Of a DNA stretch of 64,000 nt, positions 27,258 through 35,489 are shown one piece after another. Within the stretch, counting starts at the first letter, position 1. Each line of letters opens with the position of its first letter. The notes beneath the pieces were generated by a model. The model was not told the DNA's origin. It worked only from the letters and a program-made list of their open reading frames with translations, and did no database searches. The DNA is taken from assembly GCA_002722175.1 (NCBI GenBank), contig PBKU01000039.1:1-64000 (forward strand). The letters are read 5' to 3'. The translations under genes and the position numbers were made by a program. This DNA comes from Magnetovibrio sp. Lineage in GTDB: Bacteria > Pseudomonadota > Alphaproteobacteria > Rhodospirillales > Casp-alpha2.

Positions 27258-27962
27258 ATGTATTTAGTCGACAAAATAGTAGTTGTTACAGGGGCTGGGG
27301 GTGGCCTGGGCAAGCCCCTTGCGGAGGCGTTTGCATACAAAGGCGCTCAGGTTATAGCTGTTGATTCGAGCCGCACAAAACTTGACAAGTCTTTTGACAG
27401 TTCAAATCCGCTGATAAAGACCGTGGAACTAGACCTTTTGGATGAAATGATGACGATTAATATTCTTTTGCAAATAGAGAAAGAGTTCGAAAAAATTGAT
27501 ATCCTTTGTGCTGTCGCTGGTGGTTTTGATATGGGATATAAAGTCCATGAAACCCCAACTGAATCTTGGGAGTCAATGCTTGACGTGAATATTCGAACAC
27601 TACTGAACACTATTAAAGCAATTACTCCTGGGATGGTTAAAAGAGGTGCAGGGAAAATAATAACAATTGGTGCTAATGCAGCAAAGGCGGGTATGCCTGA
27701 TATGGGAGCTTATTGTGCTGCAAAGAGCGCCGTGATGCGTCTCACAGAAAGTATGGCGTTAGAGTTGCGGCCAAGAGGAATAAATGTAAATTGTTTATTA
27801 CCAAGCGTTATAGACACAAAAGCAAATCGTGATGCTATGCCGAATTTAGACCCAAAAAAATGGGTGGATCCGAACGATTTGTCAGCAGTTGCAATATTTC
27901 TTGCATCGCCTGAGGCTAGTGCTATTCATGGAGCTTTGATACCAGTAGTTGGTCTTTCATAG
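27258..27962 (+). CDS. SDR family oxidoreductase-like protein lacking the catalytic serine
   Basis: This 234-residue short-chain dehydrogenase/reductase has the nucleotide-binding GAGGGLGKPL near residues 12-21 and the active-site pair Y152-x-x-x-K156 (YCAAK). The position of the catalytic serine, 13 residues before Y152, is alanine (A139 in TIGANAAKAG). Several relatives have GSNAA at this point. Either the enzyme works without it or has lost normal dehydrogenase activity. The substrate is unknown. It stands alone and converges on the tctA gene. Confidence 0.82.
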   Translation: MYLVDKIVVVTGAGGGLGKPLAEAFAYKGAQVIAVDSSRTKLDKSFDSSNPLIKTVELDLLDEMMTINILLQIEKEFEKIDILCAVAGGFDMGYKVHETPTESWESMLDVNIRTLLNTIKAITPGMVKRGAGKIITIGANAAKAGMPDMGAYCAAKSAVMRLTESMALELRPRGINVNCLLPSVIDTKANRDAMPNLDPKKWVDPNDLSAVAIFLASPEASAIHGALIPVVGLS

Positions 27963-28055
27963 GTAAATGTTTAGGGACAGAATTTTCAGGCAATCGACGT
28001 TTTTCTTTATAAAAAGGCTTCTAAAAATAGAATAATGCTTTTTGAACAAGGTTTT

Positions 28056-28080
28056 CCCTGAATATGTGCCGTATTCAGGG
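28056..28080. terminator. Hairpin between convergent SDR and tctA genes
   Basis: CCCTGAATA (28056-28064) and TATTCAGGG (28072-28080) form a perfect 9-bp stem with a 7-base loop, directly after the tctA stop codon on the minus strand. There is no good T tract on either side, so termination efficiency is uncertain. Confidence 0.45.
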
Positions 28081-28082
28081 AG

Positions 28083-29591
28083 TTATGTCGCATTCGGAAC
28101 AAGTTTTTTCTTAAGTAACTTGAATAAAGGAAGTAATAGAAGAATTATAGCTATGACAGTAATTGGCCCAGAAATTGGGCGGGTAAAAAAGACCGTTATA
28201 TCGCCATTAGAGATCAAAAGTGATTGTCGTAATGCTGGCTCAGCAATGGGACCAAGGACGATAGCAAGAACTGCGGGTGCTAATGGATAATCTAGTTTTC
28301 TAAGTAAGTACCCCCCCACCCCAAATAACAACATTAGCCATACGTCGTGCATGTCTTGTGTGGGAGCAAATCCCCCTACCAAACTAAGAACAAAAATTAT
28401 TGCTGCAAGAATCGTAAAAGGCATCTTAAGCATCCATAAAAAGAGCGGAATAAAAGAAATGTTAATTATGACAGCGAATAGATTTGCAGCATATAGGCTA
28501 GCGATTAAACCCCAAACGAAAGCCGTCTCATCAACAAATAGTCTGGGTCCAGGCACCAATCCCCAGATTACCATGCCGCCCAGAAGGATAGCTGTGGTAG
28601 GAGAACCAGGAATGCCTAGGGTCAGCATTGGAAGCATGGCACCAGTTGATGCAGCATTATTGGCAGCTTCGGGAGCAACGACACCTCCGACCTCCCCCTT
28701 TCCATATTTTTCAGGATTTTTTGTTGTCATTTTAGCTATTCCGTATGACATAAGTGCTCCAGGTGTAGCGCCGGCTGCGGGTAAGATACCAACGAAAAAA
28801 CCTACAAATGAACTGGAAACTGCAATTTTCCACGTTTGTAGCAACTCTTTGAGGTTGTTTATGATCCGCTCCAGATTAATAACCACTTTAGACATTAACA
28901 TTTCTCCGCGACTAACTTCGATTGTCCACATCATTTCTCCTATGCCATAAATTCCAATAGCTAAAACGAGAAAATTAATGCCATGCATAAAGCCGATGAT
29001 ATCAAAAAATATCAAACGTGGTTCACCAGACATAATATCTAACCCAACTGACGAGAAAACCATGCCTATGCAAATAGAAAAAATAGTTTTTGGTATGTCA
29101 TCACCGCTTAGTCCAACAAAAGTAGCAAAGGCAAGAAGCATCAAGGCAAAGATTTCCTGATCGCCAAAATCAAGAGCAATTGAGGCTAAGGGAGGAGCAA
29201 AACCAGTAAACAAAACAATTGATATAGTTCCTCCAAAAAATGAAGCCAGGGCAGCTGCAATCAAGGCTTTATCCGCGTCTCCTTTTAACGCTAGAGGACG
29301 ACCGTCAAACGTTGTTGCAACTGCCGTCGAGGCGCCAGGTATACCGAGTGTTATAGAGCTTATCGCCCCTCCATACATTGCGCCATAATACAAAGCGGCG
29401 AGAAAAATGATAGCTGAAGTGGGGGGCACTAGAAATGTCATTGGCAAAAGAATGGCCACGCCATTAACCGACCCTAGTCCGGGCATTGCACCAATGAAGA
29501 GCCCAACCACCACTCCTAGCAAGATAAGGGCAAGATTAAGTGGTTCAAATGCTATAAAAAACCCGTCTGATAGATGTTGAATAATTTCCAT
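28083..29591 (-). CDS. tctA: Tripartite tricarboxylate transporter, large membrane subunit TctA
   Basis: This 502-residue TctA has about 12 membrane segments. Family marks are GVVVGLFIGAMPGLGSVNGVAI near residue 25, ALYYGAMYGGAISSITLGIPG, and GIPGSPTTAILLGGMVIWGL in the second half. With TctB and TctC it forms a secondary transporter for carboxylates driven by ion gradients and fed by a periplasmic binding protein. The ligand is not known. It is the last gene of tctC-tctB-tctA on the minus strand, 90 bases after tctB. Confidence 0.94.
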   Translation of the reverse strand: MEIIQHLSDGFFIAFEPLNLALILLGVVVGLFIGAMPGLGSVNGVAILLPMTFLVPPTSAIIFLAALYYGAMYGGAISSITLGIPGASTAVATTFDGRPLALKGDADKALIAAALASFFGGTISIVLFTGFAPPLASIALDFGDQEIFALMLLAFATFVGLSGDDIPKTIFSICIGMVFSSVGLDIMSGEPRLIFFDIIGFMHGINFLVLAIGIYGIGEMMWTIEVSRGEMLMSKVVINLERIINNLKELLQTWKIAVSSSFVGFFVGILPAAGATPGALMSYGIAKMTTKNPEKYGKGEVGGVVAPEAANNAASTGAMLPMLTLGIPGSPTTAILLGGMVIWGLVPGPRLFVDETAFVWGLIASLYAANLFAVIINISFIPLFLWMLKMPFTILAAIIFVLSLVGGFAPTQDMHDVWLMLLFGVGGYLLRKLDYPLAPAVLAIVLGPIAEPALRQSLLISNGDITVFFTRPISGPITVIAIILLLLPLFKLLKKKLVPNAT

Positions 29592-29681
29592 GTCTTTTGT
29601 TTTCTTTAGCCTGGGCTTCTCATTCGTCTAATTATGATATGGTAGCAATCTAAAGACCTACTGTATGCTTAGTCATTATGT

Positions 29682-30179
29682 TCAAAGGAAGATATCGTAT
29701 AGAGGGTAGAAAAGCGGTTCAAGATAACCTTTTGGCAGCACTACTCGAAGGGCTATATCAAAAAAGAAAAAGATTACTATTGGCGATCCAAGTGAGATCA
29801 AAAGAGTCGTTAACCAGGAATGCTGCCCCAAATATCGAATATAAAAAATGAGGAATACCGGTATAGCTCCGTACATTCCGATAAAATGAACTAATCCTAT
29901 CATTGCTGTTACACTACCGCCCACTAGCAGGAACATTCGCACTGCGTAACTATCCATAAAAGGTTTATCTGATTTCGAGGGAGGACTGGACCGACGGAAC
30001 CAATTAATTGCTATCCATATGCAGCATAAAAGCATTATGGCGGCTAGCCAAAATGGCCACGCTCCGCCTCCAGGACCTTCTTCTGGGATCCAACCTACTT
30101 CTAACTCCGCGCTTTTCCACATGAAGTATATGGATAGAGCCGCCATTAATATTGCCGTGATAATTTCTGCGCGTTTCAT
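29682..30179 (-). CDS. tctB: Tripartite tricarboxylate transporter, small membrane subunit TctB
   Basis: This 165-residue protein has four hydrophobic segments, the usual plan of TctB: an N-terminal segment, two in the middle around LLVGGSVTAMIGLVHFIG, and a C-terminal VIFFFFDIAL segment followed by RVVLPKG. TctB proteins are poorly conserved, so the call rests on size, topology and position between tctC and tctA. Confidence 0.88.
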   Translation of the reverse strand: MKRAEIITAILMAALSIYFMWKSAELEVGWIPEEGPGGGAWPFWLAAIMLLCCIWIAINWFRRSSPPSKSDKPFMDSYAVRMFLLVGGSVTAMIGLVHFIGMYGAIPVFLIFYIRYLGQHSWLTTLLISLGSPIVIFFFFDIALRVVLPKGYLEPLFYPLYDIFL

Positions 30180-30221
30180 GACGGCGGCTCTATTAAGTGT
30201 TATCCAGAAAAAAGGGCTAGT

Positions 30222-31205
30222 TTATAGAGCGCCCATTTTCTTGAGCATCGAACGGTGTATTTCGCGTTCTTTCTTCCAATAGTCTTTAAGTGCTGATCCG
30301 GATAGAAAGTCACCCATTAGACTCTTCTTTTTACGGTATTTTTGCCAATCGTCCGATTTATAAACTTTTTCAAAGAGACCTTGGTAAAAAGCGGCTGCCT
30401 CACTGCTCATACCTGGTGCACCAACCACACTTCTTTGCATAAAGTATACACGGTCTTGCCCAAGCTCACGAAACGTAGGAGCGTTTGGAAACATTTCCAA
30501 ACGTGATGGCGTAAAGGCAGCTAAGGGAACAGTAGTTCCAGCTTTATAAAAGCCTTCTTGTTCAGATGGATTGTTAACAGTGGAGTTGGCATGTTTCCCC
30601 GCCAATTGCTTGGCAACCTTTCCGCCGCCTTTATATGGAACGTACTTCATGCTAAGTCCATAATCTGCGTTAAGAAAGTCCGTCAGCAATTGATCTTCTT
30701 GAAGGCTTCCCGTGCCAGCCATGATCCAGTTTTTACCCTTTGCTTTTGCAGCCTTGATAAATGCATCAACCGTTTTAATTCCTGAATCTTTGTGTACCCA
30801 TAGCAAGAAGGTATCTTCAGCCATTCGTGCTACCGGCGTAAAGGTTGCAATATCTACCCCTAATGCCGGTTGGCGAAGCGGAGTTGTATAGAAACTGTTA
30901 AGTGTAACCATAATGGTGTGATTTGGATCTTTGGCCTGTTTTAGATGAACTAGGGCCTCCGCACCAGAGCCTCCGGGTTTGTTAATTGGTGTTAGTGGTT
31001 TTGGAGACCATTTGTTTTTTTCTATTACTGTCTGCATAAGTCTTGCCATCTTATCAGCGCCGCCACCTTTGCCGGCCATAATGATAAATTGAACTGGTTT
31101 TTTCGGGCTCCAGCCAGCAACTGCTTCTCCAAAAATAGATATTCCTATAAATGAGACAGCAATTGCAAACCCAGTTAGAATTAGCTTTGTAGTTAGAATT
31201 CTCAT
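30222..31205 (-). CDS. tctC: Tripartite tricarboxylate transporter substrate-binding protein (TctC/Bug family)
   Basis: This 327-residue periplasmic binding protein has an N-terminal signal peptide (hydrophobic residues ~8-29, cleavage probably after EAVAG). The mature part starts WSPKKPVQFIIMAGKGGGADKMAR, the Bug-family N-terminal block, and later shows YVPYKGGGKVAKQLAGKHA. Bug proteins bind carboxylates or aromatic acids; the ligand here is unknown. The ATG is preceded by GGGGAG. It is the first gene of tctCBA. Confidence 0.92.
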   Translation of the reverse strand: MRILTTKLILTGFAIAVSFIGISIFGEAVAGWSPKKPVQFIIMAGKGGGADKMARLMQTVIEKNKWSPKPLTPINKPGGSGAEALVHLKQAKDPNHTIMVTLNSFYTTPLRQPALGVDIATFTPVARMAEDTFLLWVHKDSGIKTVDAFIKAAKAKGKNWIMAGTGSLQEDQLLTDFLNADYGLSMKYVPYKGGGKVAKQLAGKHANSTVNNPSEQEGFYKAGTTVPLAAFTPSRLEMFPNAPTFRELGQDRVYFMQRSVVGAPGMSSEAAAFYQGLFEKVYKSDDWQKYRKKKSLMGDFLSGSALKDYWKKEREIHRSMLKKMGAL

Positions 31206-31788
31206 ATTAATTTTCTCCCCTTTTTTTTATTTAAATATTTCTATCGTTTAGATGTCTCTATCTTATTTGCTAGATGATCCAAAGGCTCTCCTGTTAATAT
31301 AGGGATTATAACCCTGATTAATAACATTTTGAAAGCAGGTTCTTTACTTGATTTATATCGTATCGCACTCTGAATTGGCAAAGCAATAACACCACTTAAG
31401 CAAAATTTATAAAGTGATGTTTTTCTGGGGCTTAAGCATTGATCAAAAATAATATAATTTTCTGTAATTTGCTTATTGCAACAACCTTATTTACATTTAT
31501 TCTAGATCTAGAAGTTTCCAAGATTTCTGTTTGTTAATTGGATTGGTTGTTAGAAAACGAAACAGAAGCGATTTAAAGCCATCGTTTTTTCCTTGCAGGA
31601 AAATTGAGGCTATTTTTCAAAAGGTCGACTTTAAAATAGTAAAAAGAGTATGGCGTTTTTTCTGTCCTTTGAAAGTTTATTGATTCGTTTGCGAAAAGTA
31701 CTAAATCTGTGTCATGCTAAAATAGATAAAAGTATATATAAGAAAGAGATGAAGTTAAATTTAAATACTAAGTGACACTGGAATTAGC
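31206..31788. other. 583-base region, tctC / MBL-CNB divergent spacer
   Basis: No gene with start and ribosome-binding site was found. On the minus strand an 81-codon frame without stops runs from 31486 down to 31241, with protein-like composition (IRYKSSKEPAFKMLL, LTGEPLDHLANKIE) but no plausible start. It may be the relic of a gene. The rest is AT-rich and must contain the divergent promoters. Confidence 0.45.
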
Positions 31789-34005
31789 ATGTCCTCGACT
31801 GAAAAAATCCGAAAACTTGAAATCGCGGCCGGCATAAATTGGATTGAAGTGCCGGAAGTTGATTTAAGGGTGCTATGTGGGTGCCCTGCAGATTGTGTCA
31901 AGCACCTCATGAAACGAGGGTTGATTGCTAACACTGAAAGTCATGGAAAAACCTTTCAAACCGGGCCAAACGCTATCTTGCTTTCTGACGTAGGCCTCCA
32001 AAATGGCCAATTTTCCAATCTTTCCGAATTTCCAGTTTTGCAGATGTTGTATAACCAGGGAATGATTATTCCTGGCCACCCGGGCAATAACGGGCATAAG
32101 CCTTTATTGATTGGGCATGTTGACCAGGTGGCTGCCCAGTTGGAATATATCTTTCGCGGGAACTACGGGCTGTCTTCGGTAAATGAGTTGAAGCAAGCAG
32201 GCATGTCAAATAAAGAAGCCGCAGAAATGATGGACATAAAGCTAAAATTTGCTTTTGGATCAATTCGGGGGTCTAGAGAGCTTGTTGAAACGCGGATTCT
32301 TAATGATTCCCCTATCGACATTAAGCAAGGTGTCACGCTGCGCCGGCGAGACATCAATATATTTGAGTTTTCATTTGGAAATGATAAGAAAGTAGTAGAT
32401 TTAAACCTCCCGGCGACAGTTACCTATGAGGCTCCGTATCCTCTCGGGTTCCATAACCTGCCAAGAGAGTATTTTGCAGTTGTTCATTCAGGTAATGGGG
32501 ATGGATGGGATGTTAACCGTCCTAGCATGGCAAGCATTCTTATGTTTCAGGGCCGAATTTATTTAATTGACTGTGGACCGAATATTAATTCAGGACTTCA
32601 GGCCCTTGGCATTGGGATTCATGAAATTGAAGGAGTATTTCATACCCATTGCCACGATGATCACTTTGCTGGTTTAACGTCATTAGTGCGTTCAGACCGT
32701 CGAATAAAATATTATGCTACGAAACCGGTGCAAATGTCAGTGGCAAAAAAATTAGCGGCATTAATGACTATATCAGAGAGAGATTTTAGTCACTATTTTG
32801 ACGTGGAAATTTTAAAGGGCGGCGAGTGGAACAGCATAGACGGTTTACAGGTAAAACCGGTTTTTTCTCCACACCCGGTTGAAACAAACATCTTGTTCTT
32901 TAGGGCTATGGGTGTGGACGGGTACCGTTCTTACGCACATCTAGCCGACATTGCAAGTCGGGCGGTTCTTAACAAAATGCTGACGAAAGCTAAACGTGGT
33001 CCTGGTATAAAAAAAGAGCGCCTGAAGGATGTCGTTGATAATTATATGACCCCAGTTGATATCAAAAAACTGGATATTGGGGGAGGAATGATTCATGGGA
33101 ATGCTGAAGATTTTAGAACTGACAAATCGAAAAAAATAATTCTTGCCCATACGGCAAAACCATTAACTGAAAGCCAAAAAGAAATTGGCTCGGGAGCCAC
33201 TTTTGGTGCAATGGATGTTTTAATACCAACCTACCAGGACTATTTACGGCGCTATGCTGCAAACTTTCTTTTTAAGTATTTAGTGGATGTTCCAGATCAC
33301 CTGGTTCGAATGCTTTTAAATCAGCCAGTAGAAACGTTTAACCCAGAAACGATTATGCTAAGGGAAGGGGAGAAAGTTAGTAAGATTTATTTGTTATTAG
33401 CTGGGACTGCTGAAATGCTTGATAGTCGTGCTGATTTTCAGGGAATGGTGTCTGCAGGCGCAATGATTGGTGAACTGGATGTTTTGTTGAATAAAATCCC
33501 CACTGAAACCTATAGAACAACTAGTTTTGTCACGACGTTGACGATACAGAGTGCCCTCTATCAATCAATGGTGGAAAAATTAGGCATAGTAAAAAAAATA
33601 AGCAGGTATGCGACGCTGCAAGACTTCTTATTACGTTCGTGGTTGTTTGGCGAAAATCTTTCTCCAGAATTGCAAACTGAAATTGCAGCTTCAATGAAGC
33701 TTGAAAAATGGGGGAAGGGTCTCAAGTCACGGGGTATAAAGAAAAATACACTGTACATTATGAAAAAAGGCAGAGTAGAAACAGTGTTTGCAGGAAAAGC
33801 AGTAGAGTTTTTGCAAAGTGGTAATTTTTTTGGGGAGGATACAGTATTGTTTGGGAGCAAGCCAAAGAAAAAGCTTAAGGTGCTGAGCAATTCCGAAGTA
33901 TATACTGTTCCAGGGTCTGTTATATCGGAAATTCCTGTTGTGCGCTGGAAACTAATGGAAACATATCAACGTCGTCTTCAGTTCGATCCTACAGAAAGAG
34001 CCTGA
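31789..34005 (+). CDS. Metallo-beta-lactamase fold protein with C-terminal cyclic-nucleotide-binding-like domains
   Basis: This is a 738-residue protein in three parts. The N-terminal ~190 residues contain no recognised catalytic motif (CGCPADCVKHLMKRG). A metallo-beta-lactamase domain (~230-440) follows, with the metal site HTHCHDDHFAG at H285-H292. Two cyclic-nucleotide-binding-like beta rolls complete it (~500-600: EGEKVSKIYLLLAGTAEM and GAMIGELDVLLN; ~630-730: KNTLYIMKKGRVE and GNFFGEDTVLFG). A hydrolase gated by a nucleotide is suggested; the substrate is unknown. The key contacts of a true cAMP site (RTA motif) were not clearly seen, so ligand binding is uncertain. It is monocistronic. 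Confidence 0.8.
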   Translation: MSSTEKIRKLEIAAGINWIEVPEVDLRVLCGCPADCVKHLMKRGLIANTESHGKTFQTGPNAILLSDVGLQNGQFSNLSEFPVLQMLYNQGMIIPGHPGNNGHKPLLIGHVDQVAAQLEYIFRGNYGLSSVNELKQAGMSNKEAAEMMDIKLKFAFGSIRGSRELVETRILNDSPIDIKQGVTLRRRDINIFEFSFGNDKKVVDLNLPATVTYEAPYPLGFHNLPREYFAVVHSGNGDGWDVNRPSMASILMFQGRIYLIDCGPNINSGLQALGIGIHEIEGVFHTHCHDDHFAGLTSLVRSDRRIKYYATKPVQMSVAKKLAALMTISERDFSHYFDVEILKGGEWNSIDGLQVKPVFSPHPVETNILFFRAMGVDGYRSYAHLADIASRAVLNKMLTKAKRGPGIKKERLKDVVDNYMTPVDIKKLDIGGGMIHGNAEDFRTDKSKKIILAHTAKPLTESQKEIGSGATFGAMDVLIPTYQDYLRRYAANFLFKYLVDVPDHLVRMLLNQPVETFNPETIMLREGEKVSKIYLLLAGTAEMLDSRADFQGMVSAGAMIGELDVLLNKIPTETYRTTSFVTTLTIQSALYQSMVEKLGIVKKISRYATLQDFLLRSWLFGENLSPELQTEIAASMKLEKWGKGLKSRGIKKNTLYIMKKGRVETVFAGKAVEFLQSGNFFGEDTVLFGSKPKKKLKVLSNSEVYTVPGSVISEIPVVRWKLMETYQRRLQFDPTERA

Positions 34006-34198
34006 GAAATTTTAAAACTATTTTAATTTTCACGCTTAAGTTAACGGCAAAGGGTTTTGGATTGGATCTAAGTGAAATGTTCCAAAAAGTTTTTAGCATT
34101 TTGAATATAAAAGAATTAGAGGTAATTGTTGGAATTTGCATGTTTAGGAATATTGTGTTGTTCGACATTGATTCACAAAGCCAGCTGCAATGGATTTG

Positions 34199-35425
34199 TC
34201 AAGTGGCCCCAGGCTGGAATAATCGTGGCAAGGGGTCTTCGTCAATTAATAAGTGCAGCAACGTTGCAATAAGCCCAAGAGCGATACAAAGCCACCAAAC
34301 CATGTCGTAAGAGTTTGTAGTATCGAAAATATACCCACCAAGCCAGACGCCAAGAAAGCTTCCGAGTTGGTGGGAAAGGAACACCAAGCCAAATAGTGTA
34401 GCGATATATTTCACCCCAAAAACTTGCGTTATCAGGCCTGTAGTAAGCGGTACAGTGGCAAGCCAAAGTAATCCCATTAGACCTGAGAAGATGTAAAGGT
34501 TAAGTTCAGTGTTTGGCAGCAGGATAAGACCTATAACAAGAATCGCACGAGCAAAATATAAAGATGCCAGGCTAAGTTTTTTGCTCCATTTCTGACCGGC
34601 AATCCCTGCTAAAAACGATCCGGCAATGTTAAATAATCCAACTAACGAAATACAGAACGCACCCACATGGCCTGGTAGACCAAGGTCAGAAATGTAAGAC
34701 GGAAAATGTACAGTGATAAAAGCAATTTGAAACCCACATACAAAGAAACCAAGTCCTAACAGTAGAAAACCATGGTGGTGGACTGCTTCAACAATTGCTT
34801 CATGGAGTTTCTGATCGGTTTCAGCTTCACCTTTAACATTTGCATCAGTTGGTAGAAAACTGGCGCAGCCGACCATTAGCATTACCACCATGGAGAGCAT
34901 TAACAATGCAGAATGCCAGCCAAAAGCGGAGATGAAACCAAAACCTAGTGGTGAAAAAAATACTTGCCCCGCAGAGCCAGCAGCTGTCCCCAATCCTAGG
35001 ACAAGTGAACGTTTTTCTGGGCCAACAACTTTAGCCATTGCAGCCATTGCTAGAGAAAAAGCGGTAAACGCAATGCCAATACCCATAAGAATTCCCGCAG
35101 TTAATTGCAAGGCAAGGCCAGTAGTGGAAAAGGCCATTCCAACGAGACCTAAGGCATAGGCAAAAGTTCCTCCGGCAATCACCCAACGTGGTCCATAACG
35201 ATCTGCAAAGGCACCTGCGACAGGTAACATGCAGCCCCACAATAAATTCTGAATTGCTAGGGCGAGAGCAAAGGTTTGCCTATCTAAACCTAGCTCGAGT
35301 GTCATGGGATTAAGAAATAAGCCGAGCGATGCGCGAACTCCAAAGCCAATCGATGCAATTATACATCCAGCAATAAGAACGAATAATGTTTTGGAATGCC
35401 TGCTATGCAAAATAAAATAGGTCAT
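34199..35425 (-). CDS. Major facilitator superfamily transporter
   Basis: This 408-residue protein has about 12 hydrophobic segments. The MFS loop motif appears as GAFADRYGPRWV (residues ~67-78), and a central polar loop (~190-215, TDANVKGEAETDQKLHEA) separates the two six-helix halves. The substrate is unknown. It lies 64 bases after the glutamate-synthase-like gene on the same strand and probably belongs to that operon. It could import or export the compound that the operon handles. Confidence 0.88.
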   Translation of the reverse strand: MTYFILHSRHSKTLFVLIAGCIIASIGFGVRASLGLFLNPMTLELGLDRQTFALALAIQNLLWGCMLPVAGAFADRYGPRWVIAGGTFAYALGLVGMAFSTTGLALQLTAGILMGIGIAFTAFSLAMAAMAKVVGPEKRSLVLGLGTAAGSAGQVFFSPLGFGFISAFGWHSALLMLSMVVMLMVGCASFLPTDANVKGEAETDQKLHEAIVEAVHHHGFLLLGLGFFVCGFQIAFITVHFPSYISDLGLPGHVGAFCISLVGLFNIAGSFLAGIAGQKWSKKLSLASLYFARAILVIGLILLPNTELNLYIFSGLMGLLWLATVPLTTGLITQVFGVKYIATLFGLVFLSHQLGSFLGVWLGGYIFDTTNSYDMVWWLCIALGLIATLLHLLIDEDPLPRLFQPGAT

Positions 35426-35489
35426 AATAGTTTTTGCGCGTCCAAATAAAAATTTTAAATTAAGGCTATTCTATATAAATGTTTTGACG

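Noticed and set aside
28351-28950. 199-codon plus-strand frame opposite tctA
   Set aside because: tctA is strongly supported on the other strand, and this frame is its antisense shadow.
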